A DNA stretch of 64,000 nt from Flavobacterium segetis (GTDB taxonomy: Bacteria > Bacteroidota > Bacteroidia > Flavobacteriales > Flavobacteriaceae). The position numbers and the translations under genes were made by a program. Location of the stretch: positions 340,618 to 404,617 of the forward strand of contig NZ_FQWE01000004.1 in the NCBI RefSeq assembly GCF_900129575.1. Direction: 5' to 3'. Shown one piece after another: positions 35,915 to 44,699 of this stretch (position 1 is its first letter; every line of letters starts with the position of its first letter). Under the pieces are notes generated by a model. It was not told the origin of the DNA and ran no database searches. It worked only from the letters and a program-made list of their open reading frames with translations.

Positions 35915-38064
35915 ATGACTACAAAACATATCGAAAAAACCCATACACTACAGCTCGACCAATCTGATTGTGGTGTAGCCTGTTTATTGTCTCTTATAAA
36001 ATTATATGGCGGTTTACAATCTATCGAAAAATTACGTGAATTAAGCGGAACGACTAAACAGGGCACAACCTTATTGGGCTTATATCAAGTTGCCAATGAA
36101 TTAGGATTTAATGCCGAGGGCTGCGAAGCAGATATACAAGCTTTAATTGATCACAAACAACCAGTAATTCTTCACGTAGTAATAGAAGATAAACTACAAC
36201 ATTACGTGGTTTGTTATCACTATGATGACCAAAAAGGTTTCTTAATTGGCGATCCTGGCAAGGGAATTTATTATTTATCACAAAACTATTTAGATAAAAT
36301 TTGGGTTTCAAAAAGCTGTTTAACATTAGAACCCAATGAAAACTTTGTAAAAGAAACTGAAGTCAAAAATGCGCAACAGAAGTGGTTTTTAGCATTACTA
36401 GAACCAGACTATAAATTACTGTGGATTAGCGTGCTACTTGGAGTTTTTGTGGCAGGTTTAGGAATGGCCATGTCTTTGTTTTCTCAAAAACTAATTGATG
36501 ATATTTTACCCTCGCATAAAATCAACAAACTTATCTCAGGAATTGTTTTACTGGCCATATTACTTTTGGCACGAGTTGGAATTTCGGTATTACGAGAGTT
36601 TTTCCTGCTACAACAATCAAAAGACTTTAATAATCGCATTAATAATCAGTTTTTTTCCTCTTTGCTACATCTTCCAAAACCTTTTTTTGATACGCGAAAA
36701 ATAGGGGAATTAGTTGCTCGACTGAATGACACACAAAGAGTGCAAAGAGTTATTAAGATGCTGGCAAGCAGCTTAGTAATTGATGTATTAGTTTCTATTA
36801 TTTCGTTAGCTTTCTTGTTCGGTTACTCATGGAAATTAGGTTTAATTTCATTGTTAACTATGCCTGTCTATTTTTACATTATTTATAGAAGTAACAAAGC
36901 CATAATTGAAGCACAAAAATCAGTTATGCAAAGTTACGCCTTTAACGAAAGTAATTATATCAATACTATTCAAGGAATTTCTACTATAAAAAACGATAAC
37001 AAACAAGCGATTTTTAGCAAAACCAATGAAATGATTTTCGGGAACTTCCAAGAAAAACTATTTCATTTAGGAAAAATAAATATTCGCCTTTCCTGGCAAT
37101 CAGGACTGGCAAGTGTTTTCTTTTTGACCGGAGTTTTAATTTATACCTCTATTCAAGTTTTCACAAAGAAATTAAATTAGGGGAATTAATGGCAATTTTA
37201 GGGATCGTAGGTTCCTTATTACCATCAATTGCAAATCTAGCATTGATTTCAATTCCTATCAATGAAGCCAAAATTGCTTTTAATAGAATGTTTGAATTTA
37301 CTTCTATCGAAAAAGAAAAAGAAGAAGGTGTTTCAATCGATGAAATCAAAAGTGTTTCATTAACAAATCTATCTTTTCGATTCGCGGGACGAAGTGAATT
37401 ATTTTCGAACGTTAATATTAAAATAGAAAAAGGAAAACTAACGGCAATTGTGGGAGAAAGCGGAAGTGGAAAAAGTACAATTGGTCAAATACTACAACGC
37501 TTTTATAATTTTGAAAAAGGAACTATTACGGTTAATAATAAATATCAATTATCTAAAATTGAGCTTCAAAGCTATAGGAAGCTAATAGGCGTGGTTCCGC
37601 AAGGAATTATCATTTTTAATGGAAATGTGATTGATAATATTTTATTAGGAGCAACTGAAACTACAGAAAACATAATTTCATTCCTTACTGAATATGGTTT
37701 TGAAGCTTACTTTAATCAATTGCCACAGGGATTAGCAACGATAGTGGGAGAAGAAGGAATTAATTTATCATGGGGACAAAAACAAATTATAGCTTTAGCT
37801 AGAGTATTATATAAAAAACCTCAGTTTTTAATTTTAGATGAAGCGACATCGGCAATGGATAGAAACACAGAGAATTTCTCTATGGCGTTATTGGACAAAA
37901 TAAAACCTAACTGCGCTATTTTCTTTATTTCACATCGCTTGAATACCTTGAAAAAAATTGCAGATACTATTTACGTTCTCGAAAATGGCACATTATCAAC
38001 CACTGGAAATCATGAAGAGTTGATGGAAACCACTAATTTTTATAGTGAATATTGGCAAGACTAA
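35915..38064 (+). pseudogene. C39-peptidase ABC exporter (PCAT), frameshifted
   Basis: Would cut the double-glycine leaders and pump the peptides out. Piece 1 (35915-37180) has the C39 peptidase (catalytic cysteine in QSDCGVACL about residue 20, histidine in QHYVVC, aspartate in IGDPGKG) and most of the membrane domain (helices from about 165). It stops at TAG 37178. Piece 2 (37189-38064) continues the last helices and has Walker A GESGSGKST, Walker B LILDEATSAMD and FISHRL. One missing A in the AAA run near 37166 explains the break; an intact protein would have about 716 residues. The signature motif reads LSWGQ instead of LSGGQ, a further sign of decay or divergence. Confidence 0.85.
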
Positions 38065-38088
38065 ATAAATTTCATATTACAAAGAATT

Positions 38089-38147
38089 ATGTTTAACTAC
38101 CGCATTTAATTAGAGCAATTGAAAAGCATGCAATTGGAGAAGGTATA
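38089..38147 (+). pseudogene. Diverged second copy of the GH3 3' end
   Basis: Read in frame this gives MFNYRI, a stop, LEQLKSMQLEKV and a stop; the GH3 gene ends LSNHRDYLEQLKSMQISIVV. The 23-base core (38111-38133) differs at one base. It marks the right edge of the accessory island. Confidence 0.7.
38111..38133 (+). repeat. Right copy of direct repeat flanking the accessory island
   Basis: Same as 32705-32727 with one mismatch (22 of 23). Confidence 0.75.
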
Positions 38148-38173
38148 GTTGTATAATTGAAATAATTCGAACT

Positions 38174-39415
38174 TTACTCCTCCTCCTCCATCATATCGAT
38201 ATGCCTGTCGTGATATCCTAAAAGATACAAAACTCCATCGAGACCTAAACTAGAAATAGAACTTCCTGCTTTTTCTTTTACCGTTGGTTTTGCATGAAAA
38301 GCAATTCCTAAACCTGCTAAACTTAGCATAGGTAAATCATTCGCGCCATCTCCCACCGCTATTGTTTGATTAATGTGAATACCCTCTTTATCTGCAATGG
38401 CTTGTAAATATTCTGCTTTCTTTTTACCGTCTACAATTTCCCCGAGATAGTTCCCAGTTAATTTACCATCAATGATTTCTAACTCATTGGCATGAACGTA
38501 ATCAATTCCTAATTCCTTCTGTAAATATTTTCCAAAAAAGGTAAATCCACCTGATAAAATAGCCGTTTTATAACCGTAATACTTCAATGCTTTCATCAAG
38601 CGATGTGCTCCTGTTGTTATGGGTAAATTTTCAGCAACATTTTGTAATACATCTTCACTTAAGCCTTTCAATAAGAGCATGCGTTGCTTAAAACTTTCGC
38701 TAAAATCAATCTCGCCATTCATTGCTGCTTCAGTAATTGCACGTACTTGGTCTCCCACTCCTGCTAACTCAGCTAATTCATCAATAACTTCGGTTTGTAT
38801 TAACGTAGAATCCATATCAAAACAAACTAAACGACGATTTCTTCGATACATATTATCTTCCTGAAAAGAAATATCGACATCTAAAGTTCTGGAAATCTCC
38901 ATAAAACTAGCGGTCATAAAAGTTTTGTCTACAATTGTTCCGGTGACCGATAATTGAATACAAGAACGAGGAAACTCCTCTTCTTCCACAATAGACACGC
39001 GACCTGTTAACCTTTTTATCGCGTCAATATTTAAGTTTTGATTCGCTAAAATCCGAGTGATTGCAGCTAATTGTGCGGCAGTTAATTTTTCACCTAAAAC
39101 ATTTATTGAATACCGTTGTTGTCTTTGTCCTTTTACCCAAATCTCGTAATCATCAATTGAGATTGGAATAAACTTTACTTTAACTTCTAATTCATAAGCT
39201 CTAAACAAGAGATCTTTTAACACGGGTCCCGAAGTAGAACCTCCTTTTATTTCAAATAAAATACCTAATGATAAAGTGTCATGAATATCAGCTTGACCGA
39301 TATCTAATATTATGGCATCATAATTTGCCAAAATAGCCGTGAGTCCCGCGGTTACACCAAGCTTATCTTGTCCAGAAACTTTCAACAAAATAACCTCTTT
39401 ATCTTCTATTTGCAT
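38174..39415 (-). CDS. serB: Phosphoserine phosphatase with N-terminal ACT domains
   Basis: Last step of serine synthesis. I start it at the ATG at 39415 (MQIEDKEVILL, 413 residues). A longer frame reaches 39532, but its first 39 residues are low-quality sequence that would cross the clpX terminator. N-terminal ACT-type regulatory domains (about 3-150; LKVSGQDKLGVTAG) precede a HAD phosphatase with DMDSTLI (nucleophile D200), an SGGFTFF motif and GDGANDLPML near the end. ACT domains suggest serine feedback. It follows clpX on the same strand, separated by a terminator. Confidence 0.93.
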   Translation of the reverse strand: MQIEDKEVILLKVSGQDKLGVTAGLTAILANYDAIILDIGQADIHDTLSLGILFEIKGGSTSGPVLKDLLFRAYELEVKVKFIPISIDDYEIWVKGQRQQRYSINVLGEKLTAAQLAAITRILANQNLNIDAIKRLTGRVSIVEEEEFPRSCIQLSVTGTIVDKTFMTASFMEISRTLDVDISFQEDNMYRRNRRLVCFDMDSTLIQTEVIDELAELAGVGDQVRAITEAAMNGEIDFSESFKQRMLLLKGLSEDVLQNVAENLPITTGAHRLMKALKYYGYKTAILSGGFTFFGKYLQKELGIDYVHANELEIIDGKLTGNYLGEIVDGKKKAEYLQAIADKEGIHINQTIAVGDGANDLPMLSLAGLGIAFHAKPTVKEKAGSSISSLGLDGVLYLLGYHDRHIDMMEEEE

Positions 39416-39513
39416 ACTGTACTTTTTTAGAGTAAACAAAAATCGGTATTCTAATGCTGATAAAAAAAAAAAATACTCCTTTTTGCGCACAATAACAAAT
39501 AGTGTAAAATAGC

Positions 39514-39548
39514 CATAAAAAAACCCGCTCAATGTAATGAACGGGTTT
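39514..39548 (-). terminator. Terminator after clpX
   Basis: AAACCCGCTCA pairs with TGAACGGGTTT (one mismatch); a run of seven T follows on the minus strand. Confidence 0.8.
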
Positions 39549-39570
39549 GTGTTTTTGAGAAATATGTAAT

Positions 39571-40803
39571 TTATGAAGCAATCTCTAATCGCTTCAATAA
39601 ATTTTTATTCAATGTTTCTCTCGCGTATTCCACATCAATTTCTAACGTTTTATCATCAGAACTTGGCAATTCGTACATCGCATCGGTCAAAATTGCTTCA
39701 CATAACGAACGCAATCCACGAGCTCCTAGTTTATATTCTAATGCTTTTTCAACAATAAAATCTAACGCTTCATCAGTAATGGTGAATGCTACTTCATCCA
39801 TTAAAAATAACTTTTCATATTGCTTGATTAACGCATTTTTAGGCTGGGTCAATATGGCTCTCAACGTTTCTCTATCTAATGGATCCATGTGTGTCAATAC
39901 TGGTAAACGCCCAATAATCTCCGGGATTAATCCAAAATCTTTAATGTCTTTTGGAATAATGTATTGCAATAAATTGTCCTTATCGATATTATCTACGTTT
40001 TTAGAAGTAGAATAACCAACAGCCTGACGATTCAATCGTTTAGAAATAATTCTTTCCACACCATCAAAAGCACCACCAGCGATAAACAAGATATTTTGTG
40101 TGTTAACTTCAACAAATTTTTGGTCTGGATGTTTACGCCCTCCTTTTGGTGGTACGTTTACAACTGTTCCTTCTAATAGTTTCAATAACGCTTGTTGCAC
40201 CCCTTCTCCAGAAACGTCACGTGTAATCGATGGATTATCGCTCTTACGGGCAATTTTATCTATTTCATCAATGAATACGATTCCGCGTTCTGCTTTAGCC
40301 ACATCATAATCTGCCGCTTGAAGCAAACGAGTCAAAATACTCTCAACATCTTCTCCTACATAACCAGCTTCTGTCAATACAGTTGCATCAACGATTGCTA
40401 AAGGAACGTCAAGCATTTTAGCAATGGTCTTAGCCACCAATGTTTTTCCTGTTCCCGTTTGTCCCACCATGATGATGTTACTTTTTTCAATCTCTACTTC
40501 ATCATCTAATTGCTGCTGCATCAAACGCTTGTAGTGATTGTAAACCGCAACCGACATTACTTTTTTAGTTTGATCTTGACCAATAACATATTGATCTAAA
40601 AATGCTCTAATTTCTTTTGGTTTTTTCAAAATCAAATCACCAACAAGCTTTGAACTTCCGCCAGATTTTAATTCCTCTAAAACAATTCCATGTGCTTGTT
40701 CGATACATTTATCACAAATATGCGCATTGATTCCAGCAATCAGCAAGCTGGTTTCTGGTTTCTTTCTCGCACAAAACGAACATTCTAATACTGCTTTTGC
40801 CAT
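39571..40803 (-). CDS. clpX: ClpX ATPase subunit of the Clp protease
   Basis: Unfolds tagged proteins and feeds them to ClpP. The 410 residues start with a four-cysteine zinc-binding domain (C8, C11, C30, C33), then the AAA+ core with Walker A GQTGTGKT (114-121), Walker B IVFIDEID, the IGF-type ClpP-docking loop region near [12 protein letters not shown], and a sensor-2 arginine in LGARGLRSL. Length is typical. Gene order tig-clpP-clpX on the minus strand is conserved in many bacteria. 86 bases separate it from clpP, filled by an AAAGTC repeat. Confidence 0.97.
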   Translation of the reverse strand: MAKAVLECSFCARKKPETSLLIAGINAHICDKCIEQAHGIVLEELKSGGSSKLVGDLILKKPKEIRAFLDQYVIGQDQTKKVMSVAVYNHYKRLMQQQLDDEVEIEKSNIIMVGQTGTGKTLVAKTIAKMLDVPLAIVDATVLTEAGYVGEDVESILTRLLQAADYDVAKAERGIVFIDEIDKIARKSDNPSITRDVSGEGVQQALLKLLEGTVVNVPPKGGRKHPDQKFVEVNTQNILFIAGGAFDGVERIISKRLNRQAVGYSTSKNVDNIDKDNLLQYIIPKDIKDFGLIPEIIGRLPVLTHMDPLDRETLRAILTQPKNALIKQYEKLFLMDEVAFTITDEALDFIVEKALEYKLGARGLRSLCEAILTDAMYELPSSDDKTLEIDVEYARETLNKNLLKRLEIAS

Positions 40804-40814
40804 TCTTTTATGTC

Positions 40815-40875
40815 TAAAGTTATAAAGTCAAAAGTCAAAAGTCAGTAGCATTGCTTTTGACTTTCGACTTTTAAC
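40815..40875. repeat. AAAGTC / GACTTT repeat between clpX and clpP
   Basis: Four AAAGT units (40816-40844) face three GACTTT-type units (40855-40873) across a short spacer, making an imperfect hairpin. Same unit as at 3033-3166. Confidence 0.6.
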
Positions 40876-40889
40876 CTGAAACTAGATTT

Positions 40890-41567
40890 TTATTTTCTTA
40901 TTAAAACCTCATCAATCATTCCATAAGCTTTTGCTTCTTCAGCAATCATCCAATAATCACGTTCGCTATCAGCATGTACTTTATCAAATGTTTGTCCTGA
41001 ATGTTGAGAAATAATTTCATATAACTCATTTTTCAATTTCATCATTTCACGTAAATTGATTTCCATATCAGTCGCAACTCCTTGCGCTCCACCTGATGGT
41101 TGGTGAATCATAACTCTTGAATGTGGCAATGCCGACCGTTTCCCTGCTGCTCCTGCACATAAAAGCACCGCACCCATAGATGCTGCCATTCCAGTACAAA
41201 TAGTTGCCACATCTGGCTTGATGTACTGCATTGTGTCATATATTCCTAATCCTGCATAAACACTTCCTCCTGGAGAGTTCAAATAAATTTGAATATCCTT
41301 AGAAGCATCCGCACTTTCAAGAAACAATAATTGCGCTTGAACAATATTTGCAATTTGGTCGTCAATTCCAGTTCCTAGGAATATAATACGATCCATCATT
41401 AATCTTGAGAAAACGTCTAATTGTGAAATATTCAACTGACGTTCTTCAATAATATAAGGAGTCATATTAGTTGGCGGAGTCATTGCACCTACGATTTTAT
41501 CGTAATACATTGAGTTGACTCCTTGGTGCTTTGTAGCAAATTTTTTAAATTCTTTACCGTAGTTCAT
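40890..41567 (-). CDS. clpP: ClpP protease subunit
   Basis: Serine protease core of the Clp complex. The 225 residues include S130 in GMAASMGAV, H155 in RVMIHQPSGG and a C-terminal aspartate in HADSERDYWM-type sequence, completing the triad. The first 30 or so residues (MNYGKEFKKFATKHQGVNSM) extend beyond the E. coli protein and may be a propeptide or a Bacteroidota-specific extension. clpX is downstream and tig upstream, but about 400 bases with a repeat element separate it from tig. Confidence 0.96.
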   Translation of the reverse strand: MNYGKEFKKFATKHQGVNSMYYDKIVGAMTPPTNMTPYIIEERQLNISQLDVFSRLMMDRIIFLGTGIDDQIANIVQAQLLFLESADASKDIQIYLNSPGGSVYAGLGIYDTMQYIKPDVATICTGMAASMGAVLLCAGAAGKRSALPHSRVMIHQPSGGAQGVATDMEINLREMMKLKNELYEIISQHSGQTFDKVHADSERDYWMIAEEAKAYGMIDEVLIRK

Positions 41568-41650
41568 ATTTTTTTATTCTAAATTTAAAGTTATCTCCAA
41601 TGCTTTTCCTATTGCAAAGTTCATACCTCTTTGTAATTAGTGTCAATATG

Positions 41651-41806
41651 TCTCGTTTCTAGCCCAGATAGCAGTGAAAAGCTTTTTGAAATCGTGTTGC
41701 ATTTTTTATTGCACGAAAAGAGCGACTGCAAGAAGCTCCTTTTCTTGCTTATAAAAAATCAAATCCGATGATAAAACTTGTAACGGATAGCTGGATTAGC
41801 TCCTGA
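41651..41806. repeat. Flavobacterium-type intergenic repeat element between clpP and tig
   Basis: Begins CTCGTTTCTAGCCCAGATAG, has AGCTTTTT near its left end, an inverted GCACGAAAAG/CTTTTTCG-like middle and ends GGATAGCTGGATTAGCTCC. I recognise this as a common multicopy intergenic element in Flavobacterium genomes; ends resemble one another as inverted, degenerate copies (TAGCCC.GATAGC versus GGATAGC.GGATTAGCTCC). There is no open frame. Function unknown. Confidence 0.65.
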
Positions 41807-41819
41807 CATTATCATAAAT

Positions 41820-41852
41820 AAAAAGAGCGTCAAAAATAAATTTCTGACGCTC
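41820..41852 (-). terminator. Terminator after tig
   Basis: GAGCGTCA (41825-41832) pairs with TGACGCTC (41845-41852); T run follows on the minus strand. Confidence 0.85.
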
Positions 41853-41929
41853 AAATATACTTATTTTTTATTGTTTCCAATTGGTAAGCAAATAATAAAA
41901 TTTCACTAATCTCAGCCAACTGCGGGACT

Positions 41930-41957
41930 TTTCACTTTTGACTTTACCACTTTACAG
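41930..41957. repeat. GACTTT-type repeat beside the tig 3' end
   Basis: GACTTTTCACTTTTGACTTT followed by ACCACTTTAC, the same family as at 3137-3166 and 40855-40873. No opposing arm is seen here. Confidence 0.5.
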
Positions 41958-41964
41958 ACTAAAT

Positions 41965-43290
41965 TTATTCCCCGTATGAAGCGGCAATAAATTCTTCGTA
42001 AGTAACTTCTTTAGTTGTTGGATTTGCTTTTTCTTTGAACAAGTCAAGCATTTTTTCTCCTACCACTTGGTCAGAAAGTCGTTTTACCTCGTCTTGGTTT
42101 GACAAAACTCTCGCCACAATTCCTTGAACCTCTTCGTCCGTTGGGTTTGTTTGACCAAATTGCGCCATTTGTTGACGGATATTTTTTGTAGTAAATGATT
42201 TCAAATCTTCGAAAGTAACTTTGATTTCATTTGTAGCCATTGCTCTACCTTCGATCAATTGAAAACGCAATCCTCTCTCTGATCTTGCATATTCAACTTC
42301 AGCCTCTTCAGGAGATAATTTTTTCTCCCCTACGGTTTGCAACCATTTTTTCAAAAACTCAGCTGGCAAATCAAATTTTGTGCTTTCGATCAAGAAATCC
42401 TGAACGTCAGCTAATAACTTTTGGTCTGCTTGCGTTGCAAATTGAGTTTCAGCATCTTCTTTAATTTTAGCTTTCAATTCGTCTAATGTAGCTACTTTAC
42501 CTTCACCAAATAATTTATCGAATAGCTCTTGGTTTAATTCAGCCAATTCTGCTCCGTTGATTGCTTCGATAGTAAAATCTACATCAACAGCAATTGTGTG
42601 AACATCATCATGACCTATTTTCATTATGTCCATCAATTGATGAGCATCTTCAAATAAACCACTTGTATTTAAAGTTACAACATCACCTACTTTTTTACCT
42701 ATGAATTTATCAGCATTCGCTTTATCTTTAAACATATCCAAAGAAATAGTTGTTGCATTGTTGATTGCAGCTCCCTCGTTTACAAAAGTTCCAGTGATAT
42801 CAGAATCTACAACCACAGCTTCCTGAGGAATTGCAGTTCCAAATTGTTTTTGGATACGTGCTACTTGACCGTCAATCAATTTATCGTCAGCTTTAACTAC
42901 ATATTTTACTACATCATTTTTACCTTCAAGATCTAAAGTAAAGTCAGGAACTAGACCTATTTCATATTCAAAAACCAATTCTTCAGCACTCCAATCAAAA
43001 TTCTCATTTACTTTAGGAAGTGGTGTTCCAAGAAGGTTTAATCTTTCTGATTGCACAAAACGCTCAAGAGCTAGGTCAACCACTTTTTGAACTTCTTCTT
43101 GTTTGATCGATTTTCCGTATTGTTTTTCAACAAGATCTTTAGGCACAGCACCTTTTCTAAATCCTTTTACGGTTGCCAATGGCATTTTTTCATTTATTCT
43201 TTTTGCCACTTGACCTTTGTAATCCATGTGAACTACAGTCATTACAATCGTCTCGTTTACAGCGTCTATTGCTACTCTTTTAATATCCAT
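41965..43290 (-). CDS. tig: Trigger factor
   Basis: Ribosome-bound chaperone and peptidyl-prolyl isomerase. The 441 residues have the N-terminal ribosome-binding domain with the signature VKGFRKGAVPKDLVEKQYG (about 42-60), a short and poorly conserved FKBP-like region (about 150-230), and the long helical C-terminal domain. A reduced PPIase segment is common in Bacteroidota trigger factors. It is separated from clpP by its own terminator and a repeat element, so the usual tig-clpP operon link looks broken here. Confidence 0.93.
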   Translation of the reverse strand: MDIKRVAIDAVNETIVMTVVHMDYKGQVAKRINEKMPLATVKGFRKGAVPKDLVEKQYGKSIKQEEVQKVVDLALERFVQSERLNLLGTPLPKVNENFDWSAEELVFEYEIGLVPDFTLDLEGKNDVVKYVVKADDKLIDGQVARIQKQFGTAIPQEAVVVDSDITGTFVNEGAAINNATTISLDMFKDKANADKFIGKKVGDVVTLNTSGLFEDAHQLMDIMKIGHDDVHTIAVDVDFTIEAINGAELAELNQELFDKLFGEGKVATLDELKAKIKEDAETQFATQADQKLLADVQDFLIESTKFDLPAEFLKKWLQTVGEKKLSPEEAEVEYARSERGLRFQLIEGRAMATNEIKVTFEDLKSFTTKNIRQQMAQFGQTNPTDEEVQGIVARVLSNQDEVKRLSDQVVGEKMLDLFKEKANPTTKEVTYEEFIAASYGE

Positions 43291-43324
43291 CTTCTTCTTT
43301 ACTTTATATTATAATTTCGGACTG

Positions 43325-43355
43325 CAAAATTATAAAATTTTTACAAATTCTCCAA
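43325..43355 (-). promoter_or_regulatory. Promoter for tig
   Basis: On the minus strand TTG (43353-43355) and TAATTTTG (43325-43332) are 20 bases apart; start codon 35 bases on. Confidence 0.5.
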
Positions 43356-43418
43356 GCTTTTTACCACCGAACCTTTTGAGTAGATTTTACAGCTAAAAAT
43401 CTATAATATGTTGTGTGA

Positions 43419-43530
43419 TTTGGGCGTGTCCCACCTCCGTTCCTCTACGGCGGGTCAGGCTTTTCGTTGCAATCTTTTATTTCGCTACGCTTCATAAAAG
43501 GATTTTCAATGCAAACGAAGGTCACTGAAT
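43419..43530. repeat. GGGCGTG-type Bacteroidota intergenic repeat element, degenerate
   Basis: TTTGGGCGTGTCCC, then CGGCGGGTCAGGCTTTTCG, TTGCAATCTTTTA, an inner inverted repeat (TTTTATTTCGC / CATAAAAGGATT) and a loose right end CGAAGGTCACTG. I know this pattern (GGGCGTG-CCC, GGGTCGGGCT, CAATCTTTT, AAAAGGATT) as a widespread repeated element of flavobacterial genomes. The right end, normally ATCCCTnACGC, is lost here. Not coding. Confidence 0.65.
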
Positions 43531-43650
43531 GCCAAAAAAATAGAATATAAATGAAGTAATCCTTCACGCGGTTAATGGATGGTATTGTGGTTGTTTTACA
43601 AATTATTATACCGCAATTACTTCGCTTTGTATATAAAAAAAGATGCTTTT

Positions 43651-43684
43651 TTGTAAGATTAATAATTATATTTGCTAATTATAT
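43651..43684 (+). promoter_or_regulatory. Possible promoter for the CPBP protease gene
   Basis: TTG (43651-43653) and TATATTTG (43677-43684), 23 bases apart, 115 bases before the start. Confidence 0.35.
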
Positions 43685-43798
43685 GCTTGTATTATTGATC
43701 ATACATCCACAAGTGCGATAAAGACAGAGTTAAATATGTGTTAGCTGAAATTGAGTCAAATAAACACAGAGTTTAACAAGCAACCTAATCTAACATAA

Positions 43799-44476
43799 AT
43801 GAACACAAAATGTAATAATTTAATTAAAAACGATTTTTTGTACTTTTTAAAAAATCCAAATAAAAAATTCCGTGGAATCTTTAGACAAGATTTTACTTTA
43901 TTTATAGTACTAACAACCCTTAATTTTTTTGCGGGATATGTTAAGTCGTTAATTACTCACGAACCGTTTATTGATCAAAGCGATTTAGATAAATTTAATT
44001 TATCTAAATTTTTTCCTTATCTATTTCTCGTTCCATTAATTGAAGAATTAGTATTTAGGGGATTTTTACAATACAAGTCCCGATTGGTTTTAATACTAAG
44101 TTTTATCTCAATCATATTTTTTTTAACTTCCTATTTTAAAGAAGAAACAACAATTTTATATATTTTTATAGTGGTGATTATTTGCGGGCTATTAGTGCTT
44201 TTCAACAAAAAATTATATGAAAAAATGTTAAGTTTCATAGAAGTAAATTTAATAATAATCATTTTAATTTCGTCTATTATTTTTGGCTCTGCACATTTAG
44301 GTAATTATGATGATTTCTCTTGGGTAAACTTAATACCCATCTCTGAAAAAATTATTGCTGGAGTATTTCTATGTTATATCGCTAAAAAATACAATATTTG
44401 GCGTTCTTATTTTTTTCACATAATTAATAATTCGTTACCTTTTCTCATAATTATAGCATACAAATTAATGCAATAA
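43799..44476 (+). CDS. CPBP-family intramembrane metalloprotease
   Basis: A 225-residue protein with about six membrane helices and the CPBP/CAAX (Abi) motifs: EELVFRGFL (about 82-90), the histidine of FGSAHLG (about 162-168) and HIINNSLPF (about 202-210). Related proteins cut prenylated substrates or confer self-immunity to bacteriocins; the substrate here is unknown. It lies between two repeat elements in a region of gene decay, not in the bacteriocin cluster, and its start follows about 270 bases of non-coding sequence. Codon use is strongly AT-rich. Confidence 0.82.
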   Translation: MNTKCNNLIKNDFLYFLKNPNKKFRGIFRQDFTLFIVLTTLNFFAGYVKSLITHEPFIDQSDLDKFNLSKFFPYLFLVPLIEELVFRGFLQYKSRLVLILSFISIIFFLTSYFKEETTILYIFIVVIICGLLVLFNKKLYEKMLSFIEVNLIIIILISSIIFGSAHLGNYDDFSWVNLIPISEKIIAGVFLCYIAKKYNIWRSYFFHIINNSLPFLIIIAYKLMQ

Positions 44477-44544
44477 AAATTAACTCAAGCTGGCGCGAAT
44501 GCAATGTTACTGCGTTAAAAATAGCAATTAAGAAAGTTGTTCTT

Positions 44545-44652
44545 TTTTCATTCCGACAGAGAAGGACTCGAGAGTTTGCCTGAACAGGCAAAGCAATCCC
44601 AACAAACAATAGCGATAAACAAAGATTCTTACTTCGTAAGAATGACAAAGTT
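44545..44652. repeat. Dispersed intergenic repeat element with inverted ends
   Basis: Left end TTTCATTCCGACAGAG and right end CTTCGTAAGAATGACAAAG are imperfect inverted repeats. The middle has GAACAGGCAAAGCAATC, shared with 35838-35896. It sits just upstream of the higB fragment, so its arrival may have removed the higB 5' end. Confidence 0.6.
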
Positions 44653-44699
44653 GGAGAGGTCAAATCATAACTTTATGATATTATGCACGATTGTGATGG

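Noticed and set aside
35314..38064. Frameshifts as pure sequencing error
   Set aside because: Cannot be ruled out, but the other long genes of the window are free of such slips and the exporter also has a changed signature motif; kept as pseudogenes.
39416..39532. N-terminal 39-residue extension of serB
   Set aside because: It would cross the clpX terminator and encode Phe/Tyr-rich sequence unlike the family; MQIEDKEV is the natural start.
44451..44663. Minus-strand 70-codon frame behind the CPBP gene
   Set aside because: Overlaps the repeat element and CPBP 3' end; no protein-like features.
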